From: Stenocarpella maydis | Taxonomy: Eukaryota; Ascomycota; Sordariomycetes; Diaporthales; Diaporthaceae | NCBI GenBank assembly: GCA_002270565.1 | Contig: NQMI01000021.1 | Span: forward strand, 288,823 to 352,822 | Direction: 5' to 3' | DNA: 64,000 nt | Part shown: positions 1 through 11,639 of the stretch, piece after piece | Layout: each line of letters starts with the position of its first letter | How positions within the stretch are numbered: position 1 is the first letter of the stretch | Notes under the pieces: model-generated | What the model was told of the DNA's origin: nothing | Databases searched by the model: none | What the model saw: only the letters and a program-made list of their open reading frames with translations | Position numbers and translations under genes: made by a program

Positions 1-2364
1 CGGGAACCAGAACCAGAACCAGAACCAGACTTGGTGGATGGGGAGAGGTGAGAGGAAGCGTCCGTATTAGCGTCCGTATTCATGTCTCCACTCTCGAGCG
101 CGTGCTCGCCCTCCAGAGGCCGTTGATTATGTGGCTTATCATATATATACAGCGCGGTGAGGATGCCGGATGCGAAGTGCTGCCGTAGCACGTATGCAGG
201 CGGATGCGAGTGTAAGTCGTACTGGGTAGCGGCATGGGCTCGGGCCTGCTTGGCCCCGTGCTCGACCTTGTGTACGGCAGGTGGCAGCCGCAGCAGCAGC
301 AGCACTCGAGTGGCCCCGGCAGACAGTGGCCGGTGTATGCAGGCGTCACAAAGAGTCTCGTCGCGGGTAGGGGGCGAGCTGAGGTATCATGGTGTGGTCC
401 TTTGGCCTCTGTGGGAGTCTGTATGTCTCAGATGAAGCAGGTGTTGAAGAGCACCACCTCGGGAATGCGATTGCTGGGTTGGCACTGTCGGGCGCGCGTG
501 TGACCTCGCAGGATCGATTCAACAGACGCACGGTAATCTCGAGAGTAGTAGTGGTCGAAGGAGGTGGAGGTGGGGTGGGAGGCAGCAGGCGGTGGCTGCT
601 GCGCTGCTGCTGCTCGACGGCCGACGGCTGGCAGCGGCAGCGGCAGCGGCAGCGGAGGCGGCAGCAAGAGGAGACGGCGATGGCGACGGCGACGGCGACA
701 GCGACAGAGGAGAGAGGATGCGTGCGAGATGCAGGCTCAGTCAGGGCTGGTTGTCGTATATCGCGTGCCGTGTCGAGCTGCTCCGCATCAGGTCGGACCG
801 TGGGAGTGATAATGGGAGGGATTGATTGAAATTGAGAAGCGGACGCGGGAATGCGTTGTCTGAATCGGAGTCAATCAGGCGCTGCGGTGCGCTGTGCGCT
901 GTGCGCTGTTCGTGCTCGCGTGCCCTCTCGCAGCAGCAGAAATGTGTCGAGAGAGGAGAGGAGTCGTTCTGTTTTAGGGTGAGGCCGTGTGGGCCGCCAT
1001 TGGATCGGACGCGATGCCCTGCTGTGGGCGAGCAAGCTAGCTGCAGGGCAGTCGTGGCTGCTCTTCAAAGGCGCGACGGCGTGGTCGCTAGCTTGTGCTT
1101 CCCTGCAAGCACGGCAGAGACGCAGGGCGTTGCCCGCGTGCTGTACATGCCCCTGCCGCGGTCCTCCGCCGTGTCCGGAAGTACCTGGGTATCTACCTAA
1201 AGTGGCCCCGATGGACTACAAGGCCTACTTACCTAGGTAGCATATGTAGGTGCTAGTAGTACTACCCAGGTCCCCCAGACTTGGATTGTCTACGTGGTGC
1301 GGGGCGGCAGACGGCGGTGGGCACGTACTCCCTGCCTCCCCCAGACTCCGTTGGCCGGAGTGGTGGCCCCCAGTTGTTCTCCCCACACTACACAGTAGTG
1401 TACATACTTACAGTTTGTTATGTGCCTCCTACAAGACAGGGGATCCTGGGCGCCTGTTCATCCCTTCTCTTGCCAGTGCCTGGCCTGGTGCATGCGACTT
1501 ACATAAAGCATGAGCTTCATTCATGCCAGGACATTTTCTCGACATCGGCTTCAGTCATGCTCAGATACCTGCCTAACTACTCGCCCTGGCAGTACCCAAA
1601 AGACATAACTGGATATCTTGTCGCCGTGCTCCACAACACAGTCTCTCCAGCAGAGGCTGCTCAGCCAGGCTGCGTGCCGCCTGTCTTGCCTCGTCATGCA
1701 GCATCCCAATAGCCGTCGACCTAGCTGCCCTTCATGTCTCAACACGCGACTGGGGAAGAGGCATGACTACGGTGCCTGATGATGACATTGACGGTGGCGA
1801 TGACTGACCTCGGGTTTTTGGGGGCGGTGGAACCGGTGTCAAGCCTCCCTCCCTCTCTCCCTCCCTCCCTCTGTCTGCCAGATCCTGCTGGCCTGCCTGC
1901 CCTCTGGCCCTCACGCCAAGCTTCTCACCTCATGTCCAGGAGTAGTCCAAGTCCTTAGCCCACAAGTCCTTTTTCCACACAAGGAGTGCCGTGTTACTCG
2001 TCTAAAACAGAAGCACTCCGCGGCCCAACCACCCGCCCCTCCCCTCGTGGTCGGCTGCATCCGCGAGCGCGGCGTTTCCCCCATCCAACCGTGGTGTTTG
2101 CTGCGTGATGCCAGCACGCGCCCTCTGTCTCGCTCACTCAGCCAAAAGATTATGTTGGGGCTGAGAACAACGCACGAGACGGGTCACCAGCTTCGGGCGC
2201 TTGCTTGTCTGCCAACCAGGTGCCATCTGGCAGCAGGTAACCACGCTTCATCATCCGGGACGGTCAGGTCCGATGCACAACCCAGAGCTTATAGGGGCCA
2301 ATATATCCAGCGAAAGCCCGTAACTCTGTCTCTTGTGTTGTCTGGACTGAGTCACAGCTGCGCA

Positions 2365-2400
<36 letters not shown>

Positions 2401-2851
2401 AGCCGCTTCGTGTCTGTCGCTTATTTTGAGCGTGCTCAGCCCTACAATGCAACCTTGCTATATGCAACGCACTGCAAGGTGGCGAGCAAGACACACACAC
2501 AGGGGGAAAGGTGGCGATGCACAGCTAGAAATTCCCCGACGGCGTAGGCATTAATCAAAAAAGACGTTCTTGGTTATGAAAATGCAAGAGCACACACACT
2601 CTACACCGATTCCCATCGGCCACGGCAGTTGCCAGGCCCCTTCAGGTAGACAAAAACATAATGATTAATGTTCCACATAACCCCGTGCTCTTTAAAAGCA
2701 TGCATCACCAGCCGCCACAGGACTGACTTACTTCAGGCGGATGCCGTTAGATGCCCACCCCCAAGACGCTCTGTGTGCGCCGTCCTCCGGCCCTCCCCGG
2801 GAGACAAGAAACTCTTCACGCAAACTTCTAGTCGCCGCCGTGGCCACGACC
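1..2851. other. Intergenic, no supportable gene
   Basis: I see no coding region with convincing splice structure. The stretch holds four AACCAG units (6-29), GCAGCG-type trinucleotide/hexanucleotide runs around 600-690 whose apparent ORFs are only repeat translations, a TACCTAGGTA palindrome near 1211, a CCCT-rich tract near 1847-1872 and a run of 34 A at 2366-2399. The first kilobase may be upstream sequence of a gene lying outside the window. Confidence 0.5.
2366..2399 (+). repeat. Poly(A) run, 34 bases
   Basis: An uninterrupted run of 34 A. It could be a microsatellite or the tail of an old retroposed transcript. I saw no target-site duplication or recognisable retroelement body next to it, so its origin is undetermined. 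Confidence 0.8.
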
Positions 2852-3524
2852 CTAGGCGCTATAAGGTGGAGCACTGGCGTATGCCTCGCTGCGGGCCTGC
2901 GGCTGCGGCGGCAGAGGTGATGGTTCTCCTGCTAGCAGCTGGAGACGCCTCCTCCGCTCGAGCTTCTTCCGCTGTGCCCAGGTCAGGCGGCCGCCCTTGC
3001 CGTAGCATAGGATGACCCAGACGGCGTGGAAGAAAATTGCGGTCCCGCTTGATCGCCGGTGCCCAATCGTCAGCTTCTCTCTCTCTCTGTGCGTGTGTCT
3101 GTCCACCCCCCATCCCCCTTCCGGGGAGGGTTGGCACAAATGTGCGGCTTTCTCTGTGGGAACTCACAGGGTGAGGAGCTCGAGGATGACATTAAGCCAA
3201 AACTGTGCGTCGCAGCCAGTGATGCAGAGCACGGCAACTGGGGGGACTGCGGAAACCCATTGTTAATCAGCATGTGAAACATAGTATCAGAGAGATTGAC
3301 CGACGAAGCATGGCCGCCAGCGTGGCCAACAGGGGGACAAAGACAAAAGACACAATGTGGCTCGGAAACTGACTGAAGATTGCTATGACCAGCAGGAGCA
3401 GGATGGTCCCGTCGTCCCCCGAAGCGATCCGCCTGACGGGGTGAGATTGTTGACTCGTAGGGTTGCCTTGAGGATGAGGCTCGGTGGCAGGACATGCCAC
3501 GGGCGCAGGGCTGGTCGTCTCCAT
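2852..3524 (-). CDS. Pmp3/UPF0057-family small membrane protein
   Basis: Three exons on the minus strand, 3524-3374, 3246-3168 and 3047-2852, give 141 residues. Both introns are canonical: GTCAGT to CCGCAG, and GTGAGT to ATCAAG with a CTGAC branch site. The spliced product has a hydrophilic, proline-rich N-terminal tail (1-38), a first membrane segment (about 40-59) running into the IPPVAV motif typical of the Pmp3/RCI peptide family, a short GCDAQ turn, and a second hydrophobic segment (about 66-92) containing HAVW. A basic stretch (about 104-113) and a proline-rich tail follow. Family members are small plasma-membrane proteolipids linked to salt and ion tolerance. Classical Pmp3 is about 55 residues, so this is one of the longer forms, and the PG before the second helix is not evident. 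The ATG at 3524 was chosen because the longer reading frame has no upstream ATG. The exon 3 acceptor is the least certain point. Confidence 0.68.
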
Positions 3525-5711
3525 TGGGCTGGATCCGCGTCGGGTACCGATATTTAGGAGATAGGTCTCGTCCGGCAAAGACGGTTCTGAGTAAAGGGCT
3601 TCCGCAGCTCACGGCGCTGTGTGCGTGATCCGTCTGTCGAGGCCCAATCGCCACCCACTCAGGGGCGCCACAGCAAGTGCCAATTGCACATGGGCAGTGC
3701 ATGATGACGCTTATTTTGGGAGGCACGACCGGCGACAAGATTCCCCATGGGAAAAGCAAGTGCAGGCTGTGTCAGAACACCTGGCAGGCTGGCAGGTGTA
3801 TTTTCGACGGCATCATCCGCTGAGACCCATTGCTTGTTTGTCTTCGATCCCAAGTGTCCTGCAGTCATCCATGTCTTTCAACCTGAGCGCGTCAATATTG
3901 GTGCCACAGTTGGCCAGAAGCAAATACTACAGTCAGGCAAGCTAAGACTGACCTGAGGGTAACACATCCGCGCCCAATGAGTAGCGTTGAGGCCCAGTGA
4001 CAGCCGTTGCCTTGCAATATCGAGGCAGGGCGGAGGCTGGCTCGGAGATCTGATATGGCTTGACTTTTTTCTTCTTCTTTTTTTTGTGTATGTGTGTGCG
4101 CGCGCGTGTGTGTGCGTATGTACAATGTTGTTTCTTTGTCTCTGGGAGGAAAAGGGGGGAGGGGTGGAGAGAAGGCTCCCAGGAGACCGACATCTGGAGG
4201 GAGAAGTCCGGTGGGTCCAACCGACCGCCCTTGCGCCCTGCAGGCCCGACTTCTGTCGGAACCCGATGCGAGAAGAAAGAAGAAGGGCCGAGTGGTGTCA
4301 TCAAGTAGATGAGGCTAATCACTGTAGGAAGCCGACAACTTATGCCACAAACATGCCACAGAACGAGAGCAGGCGCGAAAGACGACGCTACAGTTCAGGG
4401 AAAATCAAAGGATTGGGAACAAGTCCTCCTCGGCAGGCTTGGACCGGTCACGCCACGATCACCAATCCTGGGTCAGAACAGCCTTGCTCACCATGTGGAC
4501 GCTTTGTGTTTAGACCCCGCCGTTCGGTATGGTGTAATCCTCGGGCCGGTGGTGGCTCAACCACAGCAAGCCATGCCCTTGCTATTCGCAGTTGACAGAG
4601 CCATCCACACCTCATGTCACTGGGCATCATCCGGTACGTGGGCGCGCGCCGGCGAGCCCTCTGCCCCCCCCCCGGGGCTTGGCTGCCATACGAGCGCCAA
4701 CGTGGGCGTCACGCATCCTCGTCCATTCCAGGTGGCTGCAGATCTCACTGCTACTGTGCCAGGCAGATAAGAGATCTCGTGCAGGGGGGTTCCACCGATC
4801 GTGTCCCCTCGCAACCCGGTCAGACTCGTGGCATTGATACGTGAGTCAATGCTCCGGAGACGTGGTGTAACCGGGCGTGCAGGATCACCAATTTCGCCGA
4901 CTTTGACGAGATGCCCCCAGCTGCGCTTCTCGCATATTCCTCCGGTAGGGACCCCTGGGTCGGGGCAGGCTGATCAGGGCCTTTAATTACGCCGGTTTGG
5001 CGAATGACAGCGAGCAGTTCGTGGGCCCCTATGTAAGTCAGGGCCACCTGCGAGGCGGCCGCTGCAAGGCTTGCAAGTAGCCATGAGCTCCACGAGTGGC
5101 AGGCCCGGCCAGCGCTCCCCATCCGCCGTAGGGATGAGCATGTCTCAGTCCGCTGCCGGGACAGAAGTACACCCGGTCGGGAAAAAGCTGAGCACCTGGC
5201 TGGAATGTGCATGTGCATGACACTGGCCTGTCCAGTTCTGTCCGTGTGAAGGGAAAGATACTCGCACCTTTTCCATGCAGTTAGCCCCCGAAATATTGAG
5301 CAATGGCTGCGACACGACTAGCCCGAAAGGCCCCAGGCTACCTAAGTGCGGCCAAGCAGCCTCGGGACATGATAAGCTCGCATTGGTGAGCAGTAGAGAC
5401 CTAGGCCCCTTGAGATGGAGCTCGGCCAGGGAGGTTTGTCCGGGCCCAGCTCGGGGAACCGGCGTGAGAAGGAGAAGCAGATGGCACGGCTCATGTATAA
5501 AACGAGGCCCCGCCCACCCTCGTGGCCGAACGCCCTTCTAGAACCGTAAGATGTTTGCTGTTTGCTCAACGTAAGACGTCTGTTGTTTGTTCTCTGAGCA
5601 CCGTGATACAAGACTCACATCAAGCGCCAAGCCTCCCGATACTGACATACCTCCAACCCCATCGACATTGCCAACCTTGTCGGCATCACGCAAGCCTCAA
5701 CGTACTTCACC
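3525..5711. other. Intergenic between the Pmp3-like and PR-family genes
   Basis: No gene recognised. It contains a T-rich tract followed by alternating TG/CG dinucleotides (about 4064-4118) and a C run near 4666. The last few hundred bases are presumably the promoter and leader of the gene starting at 5712. Confidence 0.5.
5496..5502 (+). promoter_or_regulatory. TATA-like box
   Basis: TATAAAA lies about 210 bases upstream of the ATG at 5712, in the correct orientation. It is a good match, but many fungal promoters lack a functional TATA box and no transcript start is visible here. Confidence 0.4.
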
Positions 5712-6952
5712 ATGGGCCAAGTAATGGGAAAGGTCCCTGTCGAAGACGACAAGGCGAAGGAGCCCGAAGGTCCCAGCTTCCCCGACTATATGCTCGATGC
5801 AAATGCTGTCGTAAGTCGTTCCCCCGTCAGGCTGGCCCCTACGGCAGAGCCCTAGGCCCTCAGCTGACCACTCCCGTCCCTCAGACCCATGACAAGGCGA
5901 CATGGCGGTATGGAGGGCCCCCAGACTATACAGTCACCAGGCAGATGTGGGCAAACGGTATGCTGGCCTCGGCGAGACCCAGGCACGCTGTCAACTCGGA
6001 CAAGTTCCCAGCCGTGCTGACTTCAACCCGGCAGAGAAACGCGCGAATCACGAGGCCAGGTCTCTGGAAACGCTGGTCGAGAACTTGGTCAAGAACTGGG
6101 AGATCGAGGCGTCACATAAGATGGACGTGTCGGAATGGCGAACCGTGGACCTAGAAAAGTACACCTTCTCGGTCAATGGCGGGCCGCCCCAGGATGCGGA
6201 ACACATGTTGAAAGTGTGCGTAGAGCCTTCTATCCGTCCCGTACCCTGGCTCCCCCAAGGCGTCTGTGTCACCACCAATTTGGGGGCGCGATGATGACTT
6301 TCCGAAGCAAAAGGAAGGAAGGCCAAAGCGGGGCCAAGGCAAAAACCAACGAGTCGAGGCGAATTTTGCTTCTTCTTGTTGCCTATCCAGGTGGCTGACG
6401 ACGAAAACAATTCCAGGGGTACTTATTCCGCGGTCATAGCGCCCAACAAGTATTACGGGGCCAAGTCGACGTTCGACGAGAGCCACAAGACGTTCCGAGA
6501 CATGATGCCGAACTTTGCCTGGGAGGTCCTGGAGGTGTACAGCGGCCCGCCGGTTGTTGCCTTCAAGTGGCGCCACTGGGGTTGGATGAAGGGAGACTAT
6601 GTCGGGAAAAACGAAGACGACTCGACGGTGACCATCAAGGCTCACCGCGGGGTGCTCGATATCCAAGGTGTGACAGTAGCGAAGCTGAACGACATATTCC
6701 AGGTGACAAGCCTCGAGACATGGTGAGCCTGTCCATATCCCTGTTCCCTGGCTCGCTCAGCGGCTCAGGACGGACGACAGGTGCTAACCGCAAGACACCA
6801 ACAGGTTTGATCCGGCAGACATGTTCAGGCAAATGCGGCCCTCGGAGGAGACGATGGCGATGACAATGACGGCGACGACGAAGCGGATGGAGTGCCCCAT
6901 GGGGTACCGGGTTGGTATGAAGGGGGTGGGAGGAGCTGAAGTAGGGCATTGA
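5712..6952 (+). CDS. SnoaL-like / pathogenesis-related family protein
   Basis: Five exons, 5712-5810, 5885-5957, 6035-6215, 6417-6722 and 6805-6952, total 807 nt and 268 residues. Donors are GTAAGT, GTATGC, GTGCGT and GTGAGC, and all acceptors end in AG. The product starts MGQVMGKVP and has the PPDYT..RQMW motif. It continues through MLKVGTY, SHKTFRDMMP, WEVLEVYSGPP, FKWRHWG and a final LETWFDPADMFRQM block. This is the layout of the fungal and plant 'pathogen-related protein' family with an NTF2/SnoaL-like fold (about 60-225). No enzymatic activity can be assigned from the motifs and no signal peptide is seen, so it is probably cytosolic. The basic, methionine/threonine-rich tail after about 225 is low-complexity. 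The large fourth exon makes the identification firm. The 201-nt third intron is long and has a second possible AG, so that junction is the weakest. Confidence 0.82.
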
Positions 6953-8234
6953 AGACGTAGAATTATCCTTGTCACCGCGATATTCTGGCTTGTTCCTTCT
7001 TGAAGCATGAAAAAAAAAAAAAGACTTACTGTACCGATCGCCCTCTTGGTGAGACGGGCTGGCACGGGAATGTGTGGGCGACCCTGAAGTAGCCTGTCAG
7101 TGCCTGTCCAGTCTCCGGGCGCGCGTTAGTTAGCACGGGTATGGCGTTGAGGGTCTCTGCGCCACAGGAGGTCGCTGGGAGCGCTATGACGAGAGTTGTC
7201 TCTGAAACCACGTTATGCCTATCGGATCTTTGCTGAATTCGGAGAGGCTACTGCGGAGTCTGAAACAGAAGAAGGCATTGGTGAACACAATGCGATGATA
7301 TGACATCCCAACGGTGTGAGATCGGAGACATGGGAAGGAAATAATGGCCATGATCTGTTGAGGGCCAGCAAGGTTGCGCCGTCAGCTGAGTGCGTGAGGA
7401 GAATCATGCCCGCCTCCCGACAAACCCACACCGCGCCCAGAGGTTCGAGAGCTTATCTCTGGTCGAGGCTGGGCGTCCAGGCCTATCCTGATGGTGGGTG
7501 GCACGGCCAAGGGAGCCTCTCTCAGGTTGACCATGGACCAGTTCTGGACGACTACTGAGAATGTAGAGAGAGAGAGAGTACTCGGGAGGGATGGTCTTGA
7601 GCCATGGCCTCGGACTCGGGCCAAGTTAAAGAAGACGTAACAACCTTGGAAGTCAAGGAACACAAGTAATAAGTCGGCAACACCCCGGGGTGATAGCGAC
7701 AAACCTTGGAAGGCCCCAAGAAAGGCAGGCAAGTGCACAGTTCTCTGGCGACTCGTTTAGGGAGGGGAGGGTGGTGTTGTCGCTTCGGTCCTATACTCCT
7801 GGGTATTAGTCACAAAGATAGCTGCAACCATGTCACTGTAATGAGTGACGGGCTGTCAGCTGCGACGCAAGGAGGCTGGCAGGCTGGCAGGGAGGGTGGA
7901 TATTGGCACTGTGGTCAGAAGAGAGGAGAGGGCAAAAAAAAAAAGTTGCATACAGACCTAGTACCGTGGCACGGCAGCAAGCCACGTTTTGAACCTGGCG
8001 ATCCGACTTGCGGAATGGAATATGCCATGTGGCCAATTGTGCAACGTTGAGGAGAGGGCGTCAGACAGGCTCGCCTATGCTTGGTGTAATATTGCGCACC
8101 GGGAATGGCAGAGCAGGGGACAGCAAGGTGCTATAAGAAGCAGCTCTACGTACTGATGGGTTGGTTGTTCTGTTGGTAGATGCTCTGTGGGTCTGGCTTG
8201 CATGCATTATGCCTAGGTGTGTATATACGGAGTA

Positions 8235-8333
8235 TATAGACAGAGGGATATAGACAGAGGGATATAGACAGAGGGATATAGACAGAGGGATATAGACAGA
8301 GGGATATAGACAGAGGGATATAGACAGAGGGAG
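8235..8333 (+). repeat. Seven-copy 14-bp tandem repeat
   Basis: The unit GACAGAGGGATATA repeats essentially without change; the core CAGAGGGA recurs every 14 bases from about 8240 to 8324. There are no spacers, so it is a minisatellite, not a CRISPR array. The translated frames that run through it are artefacts. Confidence 0.92.
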
Positions 8334-9709
8334 AGATGTTCGATGACAGGAAGTGTGATGATAAACAGTCGGCCCAGCAAAACTGCCGGCAAATGGTGCA
8401 CTCATGATATGACGGCCTGGTGTGCCAAAGGAAATAGACAAGGTGGCATGGCGGCGTTGTAGTTCACAGAAAGCAAGCAAGATGTGCTCCAGCTGCTGTC
8501 GACAGGGGAACCCCCAGTCCAGCGGACGGCCCAGCCCGTGACGTGTTCGCGATTGCCCGACACGGTCGACATGGTCGACACGGTCAAGGGTAAACACGAG
8601 CGTCACAGACCCCTTGGCCCGATGTCACTACAAGACAAGAGGTGCAGGCATATGTACTCAAACAGTATCCCCTGTGGTGCTGTATCTACTATCGGCGTAC
8701 CCTAAGCGAGACCAGGGTATGGGCCAATAGTCAACACCGGAAATAGCGGAAACAAGAGTGACTTCGGTTTCTTAGGCGTTCTGGTTATGAAACTTGTACC
8801 CAGAGATAGACGAGGTACAAAGGGCGACATTGCACCTATCGCAGCCGTACTGTGTGACCTTCCTCGTTGCTGAAGCTATTATGGCTGCGTTGCCTGAGAT
8901 CTCCCCCGAAACAAATTAACTAGGAAATAGGTGTATAGGGTCAAAAATAGTGGTGTTGAGGGCGAGGGCGGCGAGGGCGTTGAGGGTGGGCTTGGTGGTG
9001 AGGAAGGGCTGCAGGCGGTAGTCGGCGTTAGTGGTGACGTACCCATAGCGTACACCCCAATTGCAGGGGCCAAGAAGTGGAAAAGCGGGCCCGGATTTAC
9101 TTTACGCCGTTACAGAACCACACGGGATAGTCCAGAGAGTAGTCTCAAGTACTATGTTATATGGGTGGTGCATGATACCGGGGTTTCCAGTCCAGCTATT
9201 TCAATCTTGTTACCCCAAAAATCCGGCCCCAATTCCCGAGTCGGCTCAAGCCCCAAGCAAGGCGTGGGGTCAAAGGGTCGAGGTGCATTGAGAAAACGTG
9301 GGAGCCCTCGCTTCGTTTTCCAACATGGCCTGACATTGAGTTATGAGTTAGACCCCACAGGTCAGCTCGGTATGTGCCCTATCTTCCCAGTCTACGCACA
9401 AACGTCTACAGGTATACTATGCATGTACTTAGTAGGTAGCCATCTATCTGCCTTGATGAGCTGGCTTTTGTCGGTGCTTTGTTTTGCCTGCTCAGAAAGC
9501 AGGTCCGTACATGACATGGGTAAGCAAGCATCACTGTCGCACCACCTTTTTTTGGAGGGGGGGGGGGAGAGGGATGGAATGCATGTGCTTGCTGCATCTG
9601 GCAGGTCGAGGTTGATTTGAAATGGGCCGAGCGGAAGCTCCATGATCGGTTTCGTGTACATGTATACCACCACCACATACAATCTGCGTACCTGGGCCTG
9701 GGCCTGTGG

Positions 9710-9738
9710 ACTGTGGACTGTGGACTGTGGACTGCGGT
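9710..9738 (+). repeat. CTGTGGA heptanucleotide repeat
   Basis: Four head-to-tail copies of CTGTGGA ending in a diverged CTGCGG. A short minisatellite in intergenic DNA. Confidence 0.8.
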
Positions 9739-11639
9739 TGTTCAGACCAGACACTCTCTGGTTCCGCAAGACGGAACAGGCCGGCTAACAAGCAACCCTC
9801 ATCTAAGATAAAAGCACCCATTCGTGGGCGAGCCTCGTGCCGCAGGAGAGGATCGGCCCAGAAGCAGGATTCCCCTCCCCCGGCCTCTGACCCCTGAGGT
9901 CGCGGAATCGCACCGGATACAGGGTCGACTTGCCCCGTCCATTGCCAATCTGTCGGTTTGCCTACACCAGAGGGGGAGCAAGGGACGACATGCCCTGAGC
10001 TCCCCAAGCTCCCAAGCTCCTCTCATTACCAGGAACCCAGGTATTAGGTTCCCGAGCCGGCGAAAACGGCTCCCAACCGTCGAAAACGTGCGAGCGCAAC
10101 ATGCATGGTTTCTGATGAGGGGGGCGGCGGGAGAGGGCGAGCCCTGTACTTAGCCGTACTATGACTACTATGACTACTACTGCTGTTATGCCAACTACCT
10201 AGTACCTAGGTAGGTATAGAGTATATACTTATTAGCTACTTAAGTAGGTGAGTTCGTCCCACCCTCCCGCACTGGCCGACTTGGGGTCTCAACAGGTCAG
10301 ATAGGGTCCAACAATCCCAGCCCGGGCCAGGTCAGATCAACCGTCAGGTCGAGTCAGGTTCACGACAGTTCTGGCTGGGCTTTGATGAGGAGACATGGAA
10401 GGAGAGAAGAGGAGCTCCAGTTCCTCGCAAGCATGCTTGCTTGGTCTGCCTGCCCACCTGCCTGCGTGGCCAGCACTCGTCCTCCTCACCAAGCAACCAA
10501 AACGGAGGCCCGGATCGGCAAGGATGCCTGCAACACTGAACCTCACGCTGAAAAGCGGCCCACAAATTGACGGAAGCTCCCAATTACACTATCACACGGC
10601 CGACAGGGGTAGATGCTTCGTTTGCAAGGGGACGGAGGGAATTGGACAGAGTACAGTACAGCACACCACCATCACTACCACCACCACCACTACCACCACC
10701 AGCCACTACTACCCACTACTGCTGCCGCCGAGGGCCAGTGGAAGTACAGCACAGCTCACAGCTCACAGCTCACAGCTTACAGCACACAGGCACACAGGCA
10801 CACAGCACAATAGAGTGTGCCTGGTATCCTTCTTTTTATTTTTTTTTATTTTTTATTGACCCTTCGAACTGGTGGTTGCCGTACGCCAGTGGGGAGCTGG
10901 CTGCCCTGCACTGGCTACTTACTCTTGCTCTGTCTTGTCTATCTAATCTGTCTGATCTTGTCTGGCCTGTCTCTATTTCCTCCTCCACTTTGCTGGTCCT
11001 CTTTCTCCCTCCCCCTGGTCCGGTCCTGTCCTGTCCAGTCCTGTCCAGTCCGCCAGTCCACCTGGCAGTCCTGCCAACCCGTCGTCTCGTTTCTCTTGGT
11101 TTGGTCTTTTCCTTTACAAACCACCTCGTCTCCCACCCTCCCTCGCCTTTCCACTCTCCCCTCAAAACAAGCCAAAGAGGGCGTGTGCAGCACAGCACAC
11201 CACCGCACACAACCCACACTGCAGGCTCGGCATCTCCTTACCGAGTTCTCATATTGTGTCTGCCTCCCCTCTCCCCCATCAATCCGGCGGGCTGCCACTT
11301 TCTCCAAGTCCAATACTGCTCCCTGACCCAAGCTTTTGGCGGCAACAAGCAGCAGCAGCAGTACGTGTCCACTCGATCCTGTCTCTCCCGCCCGAGTCCA
11401 CAGCCTGCGAGGGCTCTACCTCGAGTTTTCCCCTGGCTCGCCTCGACCCGAGGCCTACAGCTTGCTTTTCGCAGCTCCCGCCCCGTCCCCACAGGCCCTG
11501 ATTGGGACCGCCGAGGTCGTGGCCGATTTTCTCTCGCTCCGACTGACCTCCTGCAGCTGGATCAGCTAGCCCGGCCGCATCTTCTCCCGCCGTCGACAAG
11601 CTACCCCTTCGAAAACCCTCACCGCCAACGGTACCGACC

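Larger units (their letters stand above)
6953..11639. other. Intergenic with several tandem repeats
   Basis: No gene recognised in about 4.7 kb. It holds the 14-bp tandem array at 8235-8333, a CTGTGGA array at 9710-9738, CCA-type triplets near 10662-10703 and CACAGCT/CACAGG repeats near 10745-10805. A strongly pyrimidine-rich leader follows (about 10820-11640), upstream of the gene at 11640. Long ORFs over the leader are products of the biased composition. Confidence 0.5.

Noticed and set aside
389..829. 146-codon ORF with RQRQRQRR and TATATATE repeats
   Set aside because: Translation of GCAGCG/GACGGC microsatellites, with no independent coding evidence.
3070..3759. 229-codon minus-strand ORF
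   Set aside because: It overlaps the Pmp3-like gene in a different frame and reads through its introns. It is a shadow.
8235..8333. Possible CRISPR-like array
   Set aside because: Units are contiguous without unique spacers, and the genome is fungal.
8061..8606. 181-codon minus-strand ORF with SVYIPLSI repeats
   Set aside because: The repeats are the 14-bp minisatellite read in frame. There is no family resemblance and no splice structure.
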